Shown here in pieces: positions 34,996-43,395 of a DNA stretch of 64,000 nucleotides. The translations under genes and the position numbers were made by a program. The stretch is taken from the NCBI RefSeq assembly GCF_002242805.1, contig NZ_MCGQ01000026.1, forward strand, positions 1 to 64,000, written 5' to 3'. Positions within the stretch are counted from its first letter, which is position 1; every line of letters begins with the position of its first letter. The notes under the pieces were generated by a model. That model saw only the letters and a program-made list of their open reading frames with translations. It ran no database searches and was not told where the DNA came from. The DNA is from Streptomyces diastatochromogenes. Lineage in GTDB: Bacteria > Actinomycetota > Actinomycetes > Streptomycetales > Streptomycetaceae.

Positions 34996-35133
34996 TCACC
35001 CAAAGCAGTACACGGTCTCATCGAAGTCCGCGCACTCCCAGCTGAAGAAGCCGTAGTAGCAGGCCTTTCCGTAGGTCCTGAGACAGTAGTTGCTGCCGAA
35101 GATGCCGAGAGTGACGTCAGCTGGTGAATCAAT
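34996..35133 (-). pseudogene. Cys-rich C-terminal peptide fragment without a start
   Basis: An open stretch of 45 codons between two stops ends 'NYCLRTYGKACYYGFFSWEC', 'ADFDETVYCFG'. It contains four Cys and many aromatic residues. No ATG, GTG or TTG is present in frame, only ATT, so it may be the tail of a lost gene. The aromatic/Cys pattern looks protein-like; the family is unknown. Confidence 0.3.
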
Positions 35134-35371
35134 TCAAGGCCGTACCTGCGACGTACAAACCGTGCACCAGCCTAGTGACGGCTAACACAATGACGTGGAG
35201 CTCTCTGCCCCGTCATCGTGCAGCAAGCCGTGGGACCGAAACACCTTCCCACTCGGACTGGCGGCACGCCCACATTCGGCCTGATGGCTCGTATACGCCT
35301 CCAGCTTCCTTTACCTTCGGCCGAGAAACGGAGGAAGCGGTGAAGGACATCCTGATGGAGGTACGGCTAGC

Positions 35372-35884
35372 GTGCGCACACCCGTCTACGAACTCCACAT
35401 CCGGCCTATGTTCCGCGCTACCGACCGCGCCCACATGATTTCCGATCTCGACCTCTGGGACTACGAGACCGTCGTCGCCCAGGCCGACGACATCCTCGAC
35501 CGCCTGGAGAACGGCCAGTCACCGGTCATGCCACCGATCACCCACGGCGGACCGTGGCCAGAGGAATGGATTGAACTCTTCAGACGCTGGAAGGACGGTG
35601 CCTGCAAGCGGCTCGAACTCGGTACGGCGACGTACACGTTCAACCAGACGGCCACCGCAGTGACCATCACGGCAACCGGCACCTTTCCTTCTGCGGGCTG
35701 TGGAGGCTGGCTGCAGCTCGACAGCGAGACGGACGCGGCGAAGACCTATGTCCTATACGTGGAACAGCCGGACGCCCCGGTGTCGGGTACGCCGGCTGCG
35801 TTCACTCTCAAGGAGCGCTACCGAGCCGCGGATACCCGTTCTGTCTTCGTCCGTGACGCGACGGGCGTCCAGCAACTGCACTGA
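35372..35884 (+). CDS. Hypothetical protein upstream of ferritin-like gene (170 aa)
   Basis: A GTG start at 35372 follows TGGAGG by about 10 nt. The N-terminal half ('YELHIRPMFRATDRAHMI', then 'GGPWPEEWIELFRRWKDGACKRLELG') looks like a small helical domain. The C-terminal half is beta-rich ('ATAVTITATGTFPSAGCGGWLQL') and could be a lipocalin- or jelly-roll-like fold. There is no signal peptide. It lies 45 bp before the ferritin-like gene on the same strand, so they are probably co-expressed. No family is recognised. Confidence 0.6.
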   Translation: MRTPVYELHIRPMFRATDRAHMISDLDLWDYETVVAQADDILDRLENGQSPVMPPITHGGPWPEEWIELFRRWKDGACKRLELGTATYTFNQTATAVTITATGTFPSAGCGGWLQLDSETDAAKTYVLYVEQPDAPVSGTPAAFTLKERYRAADTRSVFVRDATGVQQLH

Positions 35885-35929
35885 AGCGGCGATCCGCTGT
35901 GATGCGACCGCGATGAGAAGGAGTGCCCC

Positions 35930-37003
35930 TTGACTCAAGCTCTTGCCTATGAGAGCAAGGCGATCGTCGCCTTGATGGGCCAGCCCGAGCCGCAGCGAAA
36001 CGGAAAGTGGCTACAGGACGCCTTGCAACAGGCGATCATGCTGGAGCTCGCGACCCTCCCTCCGTATCTGTGCGGTCTGTGGTCGATCAAGGACCCGGTG
36101 AGGGACAAGGCCGTCTACGACGCCATCAAGGCGATCATCATGGATGAGATGTCACACATGGGGCTCGTGTGCAACATGCTCACCACCATCGGCGGATCCC
36201 CACGCATCGACCACGCCGACCTGGTTCCGAAGTACCCGGGGCACCTGCCCGGGGGTGTGCGACCTCAGATCTGCGTGTCCCTCAGCGGTCTGACTCGCGC
36301 TTCCCTCGACATGTACTGCCAGATCGAACGGCCCGAGGACCCCGTCGCCGAATTCGAGGAACCCGGCGAGTCGATCGGGGCCTTCTACAGCGCCATCCGG
36401 CAAGCGTTCAAGCAGAACGCCGACCTGATCCAAGGCCACCGCCAGGTCGAGAAGGACATGGAGGACGAATACGGTCTAGGGAACAGCCTCGTCCCGCTGT
36501 CCACACCAAAGGCCGTGGACGACGCCATCCAGGTCATCATGGAGCAGGGCGAGGGAAGCCACAGCTCTCCGAGGAACCCCTACTTCGGCAGGGAGGGCGA
36601 GCTCGCCCACTACTACGAGTTCCGTCAGATTCTGCAGGGCAAGAAGCTGGTAGAGGTGCCGACGGCTCCCGAGGGGTGGGCCTACGAAGGCTGCCCCATC
36701 GCGATGCCTGACGCCTACCCGATGGGGACTGTACCCAGGGGAGGCTGGGCGCAGGAGCCGACATACCGCCCTGACCCAGAGGTGCAGGATCTCCTTACAA
36801 ATTTCAACCAGCTCTACACCGAAGTGCTGCGAGGGCTGGAAAAGACATGGCAGACGGACGATCAAACGCAAGCGAACCACGCTCTCGGCGAAGCCGCAAA
36901 GCGGATGCGGGATCTGAAGCGTCCTGCGCGGGCGCTGATGCAGTACGAGTTGCCGGACGGGAGCGGGCAGACGTACGGGCCTGAGTTCCTGTACGTCGAG
37001 TAA
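35930..37003 (+). CDS. Ferritin-like diiron protein, VioB/RebD C-terminal type
   Basis: A 357-aa protein with the ferritin-like domain found in iminophenyl-pyruvate dimer synthases (VioB and RebD). 'QQAIMLELATLPPYLCGLWSIKD' gives the first E-helix and 'IIMDEMSHMGLVCNMLTTIGG' the E-x-x-H helix. 'REGELAHYYEFRQIL' gives a further E-x-x-H-Y-E. It lacks the large N-terminal part of VioB, so it is a stand-alone diiron oxidase or peroxidase of unknown substrate. The start is TTG 35930, chosen because AGAAGGAG ends 6 nt upstream and no ATG or GTG fits. Confidence 0.75.
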   Translation: MTQALAYESKAIVALMGQPEPQRNGKWLQDALQQAIMLELATLPPYLCGLWSIKDPVRDKAVYDAIKAIIMDEMSHMGLVCNMLTTIGGSPRIDHADLVPKYPGHLPGGVRPQICVSLSGLTRASLDMYCQIERPEDPVAEFEEPGESIGAFYSAIRQAFKQNADLIQGHRQVEKDMEDEYGLGNSLVPLSTPKAVDDAIQVIMEQGEGSHSSPRNPYFGREGELAHYYEFRQILQGKKLVEVPTAPEGWAYEGCPIAMPDAYPMGTVPRGGWAQEPTYRPDPEVQDLLTNFNQLYTEVLRGLEKTWQTDDQTQANHALGEAAKRMRDLKRPARALMQYELPDGSGQTYGPEFLYVE

Positions 37004-37149
37004 GTCTCATGCTCCGGCTCCTTAGTATTCCTAATTGGATTTCGCACATAACAGCTGTGATATTGCTCCGGGATTCCAGCGTCACCCACTGACAGAAGCG
37101 CGGGGCGGGTGCGATGAGGCAATGGCCGGGTTCGCCCCCTACTGGGCCC

Positions 37150-37576
37150 GGTGACTCGATTGAGTGCGAGGCTGCAGGTTCGAGGTGCGAGCATTGGACC
37201 GGTGAGCACCACGGGTACGCCCATGCCATCCAGCCGGTCGTCTCCTTCGGTGCATTCGTGGACGTCCGTACGGTCCCCGAGTCCGCACGACGGCGGTCGG
37301 ATCCTCGTGCTGCCTGCGCATCTCGCGAATCTGCCAGCGCAGAAGGGCGCGGATGGTCTCGGCGGCGCCGGCGTCGCGCGATTTGGCGAAGTAGTGGTGC
37401 TCCCCGTTCTTCCGTGGCAGACGTGTCGCAGGAAGCGTCATTGGGAGCTGGTGCGGGCCTGGCAGAGGATCGCGTTCACGATCTCCCGCATCTCGTACTG
37501 CCCCGCATGCCGGTTGACCGAGGGGTTCTTCGCCTACCAGGCGGCGACCACTGGCCGGATCAGCCCAAGGCTTCAT
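37150..37576 (-). pseudogene. IS5-family transposase N-terminal remnant
   Basis: On the minus strand, in shifting frames, are 'NRHAGQYEMREIVNAILCQA' and 'GEHHYFAKSRDAGAAETIRALLRW'-like blocks, ending 'QIREMRRQHEDPTAVV'. They correspond to the first 120 or so residues of an IS5 transposase. At least two frameshifts and a premature stop are present, and the catalytic core is missing. Confidence 0.7.
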
Positions 37577-37630
37577 CCGACGGGTCGCTCGGGTACGCGA
37601 GCCGCCCGCCCAGGTCCGCCACCGGATGTG

Positions 37631-38509
37631 TCAGGCAGGGCTCCATTTGGCTAGGTCGTCGCGGTTTCTGAGCGTCTCGATGCGATGCGACAGCTGCTGT
37701 GCAGCAGCGGCATCTCCCCGGTCTGCGCGCCGAATGTAGGAGCCGAGGGTGTGGAGGTCTCGGATTTCGCAGAGGACACGGAGTCCGGGCCACTGCCTGA
37801 TGTCGTATCCGTACTGATGGCTGAATGTGTCGAGTTCTTCTGCAGTACGCCCGAAGCGCACACCTTGGAAGGTATTGGCCAGGTCGACCTCGCGAGGGCC
37901 CACAGCCGCCTCGTCCCAGTCGCCGAGTCGGACGTCCTGATGGGCCCAGAGGGTGTTTCCTGGATAAGCGTCGCCGTGGATATGTCCGTGGCCCAGCGGG
38001 AAGTCAAGGCATCCGTACTCGTCCAGCAGTTCTTCCCTCCGCGATGCCAGCCATGCTCGCAGGTCTGGCTCCAGGTAAGTGCTGGAGTCCACCGTGTTCT
38101 TGAGCGAGGCTAGCGGTTGGTACTGCGGGAGGGGGATCGGTGGCGCAGGCATGGCGTGGAGAGCGCGGAGCAGTGCGCCCAGGTGTTCTGCGGGTGGGGC
38201 ACCGCCGTCCATCGGTTGCGGGTAGTGGCGCCAGAATGTCACGACGTAGGGCTCGTATGTCAGCGGCTGTGGGACGTCCACAGGTTCCGTTGCAGGGAAG
38301 TCGTTCGCAACTAGCCAGCGGGTGAGGGACACAGCGGTCTCGAGCCGCTGCCTTTGGGAGGCGAGGCTGACGCGTACGACCACGCCTACTTCTGCGAGCA
38401 GGAACACGGAAGTGGCGTGCTGGTGGAGTTGGGTGAGGGATCGGTCTGCCAGGCCTGACGCCCGGCAGGCCAAGCGGGCGGCGGACTCGGGTGAGACCGT
38501 CATGGTCAT
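37631..38509 (-). CDS. APH-fold phosphotransferase
   Basis: A 292-aa kinase of the aminoglycoside phosphotransferase/choline kinase fold. The catalytic loop 'GHIHGDAYPGNTLW' (H-G-D-x4-N) and the metal site 'LGDWDEAAVGPREVDLA' (the D-x-D region) are intact. The N-lobe is short, with 'VVVRVSLA' as the likely ATP-lysine strand but Arg in place of Lys. It overlaps the stop of the XRE/TPR gene by 4 bp, so the two are co-translated. The substrate is unknown; it could be a small molecule whose phosphorylation is linked to the regulator. Confidence 0.8.
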   Translation of the reverse strand: MTMTVSPESAARLACRASGLADRSLTQLHQHATSVFLLAEVGVVVRVSLASQRQRLETAVSLTRWLVANDFPATEPVDVPQPLTYEPYVVTFWRHYPQPMDGGAPPAEHLGALLRALHAMPAPPIPLPQYQPLASLKNTVDSSTYLEPDLRAWLASRREELLDEYGCLDFPLGHGHIHGDAYPGNTLWAHQDVRLGDWDEAAVGPREVDLANTFQGVRFGRTAEELDTFSHQYGYDIRQWPGLRVLCEIRDLHTLGSYIRRADRGDAAAAQQLSHRIETLRNRDDLAKWSPA

Positions 38510-39987
38510 GCGGTGAGGGCCTTCGTTCGTGTGTCGATCGCCTGGTATCCGCGGGTCGCGTCCGCAAGGTCACGGGCGACGGCGCTGCGAGCGAGCCGCG
38601 GCTCCTGCAGCAGCCTAGTCACTGCGTGCATGGCGTCGCCGAGTTGCCGGATCCGCCGGTCCGCAGGGAGGTCTAGGATGGGCTGAAGTTGTTCGCTGGC
38701 TCCTTCGATCTCTCCTGCGGCGATGCGTGCGGTCGCGATGTCTAGACGGGCCAAGGCCTCGTCGCCGTACGACCGGCGTTCCTCCGGGCCGTTCTCGTAC
38801 AGGTCGATGGCCGCCGTGGCGTGCCGTTCGGCCAGTTGATGTTCTCCAAGGAGGGCGAAGGTTCCCCCGATGTAGTACTCCTGTTTCGCTTCGGGAAACG
38901 TGAGGAGGCCACCGAACCGGGTGAGGGCGTCAGGGGCTGCTTTCTGTTCTCGAGCGCGTTGCAGGTCTTCGAGCGCGGCCATGGCCGTGGCGCGGTCTCC
39001 GACGCGGGCTGCCGCCCTGGCCTCGATCGCGGCGATCCGGATGCGGGTCTCCCCACCAGGGGCCAGCTGGATCGCCTGTCTGGTGTAGTCGAGCGCAGTC
39101 TGTCGGCGAGTGGACCACTCTGCGATGAGCGCGGCTGTGCCCTTGACCCAGGCCCGTAGGTCGTTGTGGTCGACCTGTTCCGCGAACGTCCAGGCTGTCT
39201 GGAGCTGCGCGATCGCAGCGTCTTCGTCGCCGAGGTTCTGTGACGCGTGGGCGAGCAGGAGGCAACTCGTTCCGGCGAGAAGGAACAGTTCGCGGGTCTG
39301 GCCAATTGGTTGGCGGCCGTTGAGCAACGAGAAGAGGTGATCTCGCGTTCTGACGAGGTTGGTGAAGATCTTGTGCAGCGGGGCGTGGACGTAGTCGTTG
39401 GCGATCCCGGTGAGGGTGGCTTCTAGGCCCTCAAGTTCGACGTCGCTCACGTTGGTCTTTGTGATCTCGTCCGCGAAGTGCAGCGACTGTCCGGCAGCCT
39501 GTGCAGCCAGCACGTTGAGGTCTGTGACGTCGTGTGTTGCTGGCAGGGTGTCATGACGGTCAGGCCCTGGCCCGGAGTACGTTGCACGGCCGGGTGTGAC
39601 GGGTGCTGCGTTTTCGCGGAATGGTGGGGTGAGGAGGGCGTCCGGTGTCCCGATGCCCTGCAGGAACCGTGCAGCCTTGTCGAGGTTCGTTAAGCGTCGG
39701 CTGCCGGCTTCGAGCATCGACAGAAAGCTCTGGCTGAGTCCGGTCATGAACGCCATGTCGTCCTGACGGAGTCCCGCCCGTTCGCGGATGAGTCGGCTTG
39801 CGAGTCCGAAGTCCCAGCTGGCAATGGCAGCTTGAACGTCGGGGTCGAGCCAGACTGCGTCCGGGATGCTGGGGCGGGGGTGGGCCTCCCATTGCCTGTC
39901 GCGGGAGCATGCCGCGCACCTGTCTTCCAGGTTGTACTGGCTCAGTCGGCATGCGCAGCCGACGCATGCGCGGGCGTCTTTCCGCAT
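38506..39987 (-). CDS. Zinc-ribbon XRE regulator with TPR-like sensor domain
   Basis: A 493-aa regulator. Residues 1-27 form a Cys knuckle ('CVGCACRLSQYNLEDRCAAC'). An XRE helix-turn-helix at about 65-115 follows ('GLRQDDMAFMTGLSQSFLSMLE'), then about 330 residues of helical repeats resembling TPRs. The start is ATG 39987 with GGGGG just upstream. A longer frame to 40050 runs through the operator palindrome and is unlikely. It has a paralogue at 40816-42333 with the same layout. A palindrome 54-77 bp upstream (40041-40064) is the probable autoregulatory site. It is coupled to the APH-fold kinase gene. Confidence 0.85.
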   Translation of the reverse strand: MRKDARACVGCACRLSQYNLEDRCAACSRDRQWEAHPRPSIPDAVWLDPDVQAAIASWDFGLASRLIRERAGLRQDDMAFMTGLSQSFLSMLEAGSRRLTNLDKAARFLQGIGTPDALLTPPFRENAAPVTPGRATYSGPGPDRHDTLPATHDVTDLNVLAAQAAGQSLHFADEITKTNVSDVELEGLEATLTGIANDYVHAPLHKIFTNLVRTRDHLFSLLNGRQPIGQTRELFLLAGTSCLLLAHASQNLGDEDAAIAQLQTAWTFAEQVDHNDLRAWVKGTAALIAEWSTRRQTALDYTRQAIQLAPGGETRIRIAAIEARAAARVGDRATAMAALEDLQRAREQKAAPDALTRFGGLLTFPEAKQEYYIGGTFALLGEHQLAERHATAAIDLYENGPEERRSYGDEALARLDIATARIAAGEIEGASEQLQPILDLPADRRIRQLGDAMHAVTRLLQEPRLARSAVARDLADATRGYQAIDTRTKALTA

Positions 39988-40040
39988 CGCACCCCCGTTC
40001 CTTGTCTGCAGACGCCAGCGTACGAGCGACTGTCGTCCAC

Positions 40041-40064
40041 CCGGTATCACTAACGTGATACCGG
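40041..40064. promoter_or_regulatory. Operator-like palindrome upstream of XRE/TPR regulator 1
   Basis: CCGGTATCAC-TAAC-GTGATACCGG is a perfect 10-bp inverted repeat with a 4-bp spacer. Its core ATCAC-N4-GTGAT recurs at 42380-42393 at nearly the same distance from the paralogue's start. Confidence 0.7.
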
Positions 40065-40090
40065 CAGGTGAGACGGGCTACGGGGTGCGC

Positions 40091-40819
40091 TCAGACGCCT
40101 TCTCGGGTCACGGCTGTGATTGCGTCCAGGAGCCGCGGGACGTCTTCGAGGCTGTCGAGTACGACATCGGCTCCGGCTGACTGCAGTTCGTCGGCGGAGG
40201 TCTTGCCGGAGGCGACTCCGATGACGGGAGCGCCGCCTTCGAGGCCCGTGCGGACGTCTTCGAGGGAGTCGCCGATGATGACGGAGTTGGATCGGGTGAA
40301 GGCCGCCCCGTACTTGGCCTGGGCTCGCTTCTGTGCGACGGCGACGAGGGCTGGACGGTGGTCGTTGTCGGAGGAGTACCCGCCGATCTCTGTGTCCACG
40401 AACCCGGCGAGGTGGAATGCTTCGAGCTTCAGCAGTGCGTTCGGCTTGAGGTTTCCCGTGACTACGGTCGGAACGTGGCCGGCTTGTGCCTGCACCGCCT
40501 TGAGAGCAGCCACCGCGCCGGGCAGCAGGACGCCTTGCTCGCGCAGCTCCCCGGTGTGCGTGGCGAGGCGCTGTGGCAGGAGTTCCACCATGCGTGGCAG
40601 TAGGCGGGGGACCTCCGTCTCGGGGACTCCGTTGTCCAGGAGCAGGGATCGGATCGCGAGGGGCATGGTGACCCCGGTGCCCCGGGCCGGAAGCTGTTCC
40701 GGCGGGCGGCCGACGATCTCGGCGAAGGTCTCCCGGTAGACCTGTCGGTCGATGTCACCGACGTACAGCAGGGTGCGGTCGATGTCCCACAGCACTAGGA
40801 TCTGTCCGGCCCTGGTCAA
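40091..40819 (-). CDS. HAD-family hydrolase
   Basis: A 242-aa phosphatase. Motif I is 'LWDIDRTLL' (DxDxT), motif II a Thr in 'VVTGN', motif III a Lys near 'AVAQKRAQAKYG' and motif IV 'IIGDSLEDVRTG'. A helical cap lies between motifs I and II, as in phosphoglycolate phosphatase-like enzymes. The start is TTG 40819, which shares TTGA with the upstream stop and has AGGGAG before it. Longer frames only re-read the regulator gene. It is translationally coupled to the XRE/TPR regulator at 40816-42333. The substrate is unknown. Confidence 0.85.
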   Translation of the reverse strand: MTRAGQILVLWDIDRTLLYVGDIDRQVYRETFAEIVGRPPEQLPARGTGVTMPLAIRSLLLDNGVPETEVPRLLPRMVELLPQRLATHTGELREQGVLLPGAVAALKAVQAQAGHVPTVVTGNLKPNALLKLEAFHLAGFVDTEIGGYSSDNDHRPALVAVAQKRAQAKYGAAFTRSNSVIIGDSLEDVRTGLEGGAPVIGVASGKTSADELQSAGADVVLDSLEDVPRLLDAITAVTREGV

Positions 40820-42333
40820 GTTCGGCTCCCTGATTCCGTCATTGCGGAGCGTCGCTCCAGTACGTCTTGAGCGTACGGGCTGTGGGCGATGGGGTGGAGC
40901 TGGTCGATCATGCTCGTGACGTGGTTGTCGAATCGGGCCGACTGGAGCTTCGCGGCAAGGTCGAGGACTTCGTGTGCTGTGGCACACCCGGCTTCGAGAT
41001 CGCCATGCTCGATGTGGGCGGTTGCGGCACGCGAGAGGAACAGGCCTCTGGTCCGGTGGTCCGCTGGGTTGAGCGCCTCCCGGGCCTTCGTGAAGCTGGC
41101 GACGGCGTTGCGTGGGTCGCCGAGGTCAAGGTAGCAACTGCCGGCCTGTCCGTGGATCTCGCCTTCGTTGATCCAGTACAGCCAGTGTGGATCGTGTTCA
41201 GAGCGGCCCTGCGCGCAGAGTTCGGCGGCTCTTCCTAGTGCGGCAAGCGCGGCCTGTCGTTCGCCGAGTTTGGCGTGCCCGCGGGCCTGCCGGGTCAGGA
41301 GCATCGCCTCGAGCGCGGGCGTGCCGAGTTTCTTGATCTTGTCTCGGGCTCGTTGTGCCGCGGTGACGGCGTGGTGCGGGGCTCCGGTGGAGTACCCGTG
41401 GATGGCTATGTAGGACAGTGCGCCGGCGCCGAGTCGTACGTCTTGTGAGGCCTTCGCGGCGCGGAGCGCGGCGTAGAGGTAGCTGAGCGGGCGCTCGCGG
41501 TCGCCGGAGTCGAAGACGAACCAGCCGGTCTGGGTGGCCGTGTCGGCGATGATCGCCGCGAGCCGTCGTCCTGTCGCCTCGTCGTACGACGTTTCCTCCA
41601 CGAGGTGCTTGAGAAACTGGAGGTGGCGGTCTCCGAGACTCGTGAGGGTACCGCTTCCGTCGCTTGCGTCCATGGTCCGCAGGACATCGGTGGTGCGCTG
41701 AAGGCCATCGAGCAGGTCATGGGTGAGGCGGCTTCCCTCCGCTGCACGGAGGAGCGGGTCGGCCTCGGCGGTGTCCCACGCATTCACGAACGCGGTGAGA
41801 GCGACGCCGCTTGCGGTGAGGAATCGTCGACGGTCCATCGCGCTACCTCCTACCGCAGTATCCAGTGCTGCCACCATACGGGCGGCTGTCCATGGCAGGG
41901 TCGGATCGGCGTCTCCTGCGAACTCGGCGACCTGCTGCTCTACTGCCGGAACGCGGGCATGAGGGAGGGGAAGGGAGACCAATTCGGCGGGTACGCCTAG
42001 GCCTGTCAGAAATTCAACGATCTTGTCTATGTTGGTGAGGCGACGGCGGCCTGACTCGAGCATGGACAGGAACGCTTGGCTCAGACCGGTGAGCTCCGCC
42101 ATGTCTTCTTGGCGTAGGCCGCCGCGCAGGCGGATCAGACGGCTGGCCCGGCCTAAGTCCCAAGCAGCGAGTGCGCCCCGCACATCTGGGTCAAACCAGA
42201 CACTTCCCGGGACCGTAGGAGTCTGCCTCACCCAGGTTTGTGAGCGAGCACAGGCACCGCACAGTGTGTCCGTGTTGTACTGACTCAGGGAGCAGCCACA
42301 CCGATCACACCGTCGCTGCGCCTGCTGAAGCAC
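40816..42333 (-). CDS. Zinc-ribbon XRE regulator with TPR-like sensor, paralogue 2
   Basis: A 505-aa paralogue of the regulator at 38506-39987. It has 'CDRCGCSLSQYNTDTLCGAC' at the N-terminus and the helix-turn-helix 'GLRQEDMAELTGLSQAFLSMLES'. Helical repeats follow to the end ('AALAALGRAAELCAQGRSEHD'). A hydrophobic patch 'RRFLTASGVALTAFVNAW' near residue 185 resembles a Tat-like stretch but is internal, so export is unlikely. The start is GTG 42333 after GGGGAGGA. The operator-like dyad at 42380-42393 lies 47-60 bp upstream. It is coupled to the HAD gene. Confidence 0.85.
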   Translation of the reverse strand: MLQQAQRRCDRCGCSLSQYNTDTLCGACARSQTWVRQTPTVPGSVWFDPDVRGALAAWDLGRASRLIRLRGGLRQEDMAELTGLSQAFLSMLESGRRRLTNIDKIVEFLTGLGVPAELVSLPLPHARVPAVEQQVAEFAGDADPTLPWTAARMVAALDTAVGGSAMDRRRFLTASGVALTAFVNAWDTAEADPLLRAAEGSRLTHDLLDGLQRTTDVLRTMDASDGSGTLTSLGDRHLQFLKHLVEETSYDEATGRRLAAIIADTATQTGWFVFDSGDRERPLSYLYAALRAAKASQDVRLGAGALSYIAIHGYSTGAPHHAVTAAQRARDKIKKLGTPALEAMLLTRQARGHAKLGERQAALAALGRAAELCAQGRSEHDPHWLYWINEGEIHGQAGSCYLDLGDPRNAVASFTKAREALNPADHRTRGLFLSRAATAHIEHGDLEAGCATAHEVLDLAAKLQSARFDNHVTSMIDQLHPIAHSPYAQDVLERRSAMTESGSRT

Positions 42334-42379
42334 TCTTTCCTCCCCTGAGCGAGCACGTGCGGCCCTTTCCGGAGCCGGA

Positions 42380-42393
42380 ATCACCTCAGTGAT
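42380..42393. promoter_or_regulatory. Operator-like palindrome upstream of XRE/TPR regulator 2
   Basis: ATCAC-CTCA-GTGAT, with AT-matched flanks. It shares the ATCAC-N4-GTGAT core and the spacing to the start codon with the site at 40041-40064. Confidence 0.65.
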
Positions 42394-42519
42394 ATCACCC
42401 TCGGAATGTGCGTAATCGCCCTTCAGTAAACAGGATTAGGGATCAGCCAACGCCCTTGTGACAGAAGTTACTTGGTCAAGCGGCTCAAATCAGTACGTTC
42501 GGACGTACAGGAGATCCCG

Positions 42520-43071
42520 GTGATTGCCTCGCCAGGCCGAGTTGAAGCGGTCCCCGACCCGCTCACCGCTCAGTGGTCGGCCGCACCTGTCACACCGCTG
42601 CATGGCTGGCAGCAGCCACAAAACTCCTCTCTCTTGCAGGAGCCGGCGTTGCCACCCGGGCAGACCGAACTGCAGTGGAGAGTCCAATTCACGGGACGTC
42701 CGCTGTTGCGGCTCAGTGAAGTGGATGTCGTGCAGGCGGGGCTCCTCGTGGGTCTACGGGCGATCGAGGGTGTCCGAAAATGGGGGCTGCCTGTGGGACC
42801 GGTTCTCTGCTGCCATGTGCATTCCCGGATTCACATTGCGGTTGAATCGGACACGGCATACCGGTGGCACGCTCCGCAGACTGTGTGCCGCGCGGGCATG
42901 TGGGGCTGTGCGCTCGATGGGCAGCTCGCGGCGCACTCGCGCTGCTCGGGGATCTGGCTGCTTCCCCCTGACTGGCAGCACGTGTGCACCGACGGCGCGG
43001 CCCTCCTTCACTGGCTCGCACTGACGCGCTCTGCGGGTGTACGCAACTGGGCGGGTCTGTATGGCGGTTAG
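42520..43071 (+). CDS. Hypothetical protein upstream of the conservon (183 aa)
   Basis: A GTG start at 42520 is set by AGGAG 6 nt upstream; a longer frame begins at a TTG without a site. The protein has no membrane segment and is Trp- and Cys-rich in the C-terminal half ('GPVLCCHVHSRIHIAVESD', 'CRAGMWGCALDGQL', 'CSGIWLLPPDWQHVC'). It overlaps the next small membrane-protein gene by 11 bp. Gene pairs like this occur in Streptomyces near regulators, but no function is known. Confidence 0.6.
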   Translation: MIASPGRVEAVPDPLTAQWSAAPVTPLHGWQQPQNSSLLQEPALPPGQTELQWRVQFTGRPLLRLSEVDVVQAGLLVGLRAIEGVRKWGLPVGPVLCCHVHSRIHIAVESDTAYRWHAPQTVCRAGMWGCALDGQLAAHSRCSGIWLLPPDWQHVCTDGAALLHWLALTRSAGVRNWAGLYGG

Positions 43072-43255
43072 CATCTCGGCCGTCGTGCTGCTGGGGATCA
43101 TCACGTTCCTGCTCGTCAAGAAGGGCGGATTGAAGGCCGCACACGCGGTCGTCTGCACCCTCTTCGGCTTCTATCTCGCTAGTTCCTCGATCGCGCCGAC
43201 GGTCTCGCAGGCCACAACGAGCCTCGTTCGGATGATCGGACAGATCAAGTTCTAG
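43061..43255 (+). CDS. Small membrane protein, 64 aa, upstream of cvnA
   Basis: From ATG 43061 ('MAVSISAVVLLGIITFLLVK') the protein has two predicted membrane helices, at about residues 2-21 and 28-46. A short amphipathic tail ending 'RMIGQIKF' follows. It overlaps the upstream gene by 11 bp and precedes the conservon by 140 bp. A family of such proteins is common in actinobacteria and often paired with the type of gene found upstream; the role is unknown. Confidence 0.65.
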   Translation: MAVSISAVVLLGIITFLLVKKGGLKAAHAVVCTLFGFYLASSSIAPTVSQATTSLVRMIGQIKF

Positions 43256-43395
43256 CCGCACCGCCGACGAGCTCCACAAGGCGAGGCAAGGCTCCGTTGC
43301 CCTCAGCCAGCCGGCGTCAGCACAACGGTCCGCACCGTCAGTCCGCAGTCCCCGTTCCTCGGTCGCCATCCGCTCGACCCCCAGTGAGAGATCCG

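Noticed and set aside
37114..37300. GGTTCGAGGTGCGAGC, tested as a tRNA T-arm
   Set aside because: No acceptor or anticodon stem can be formed around it. The stretch belongs to IS5 debris.
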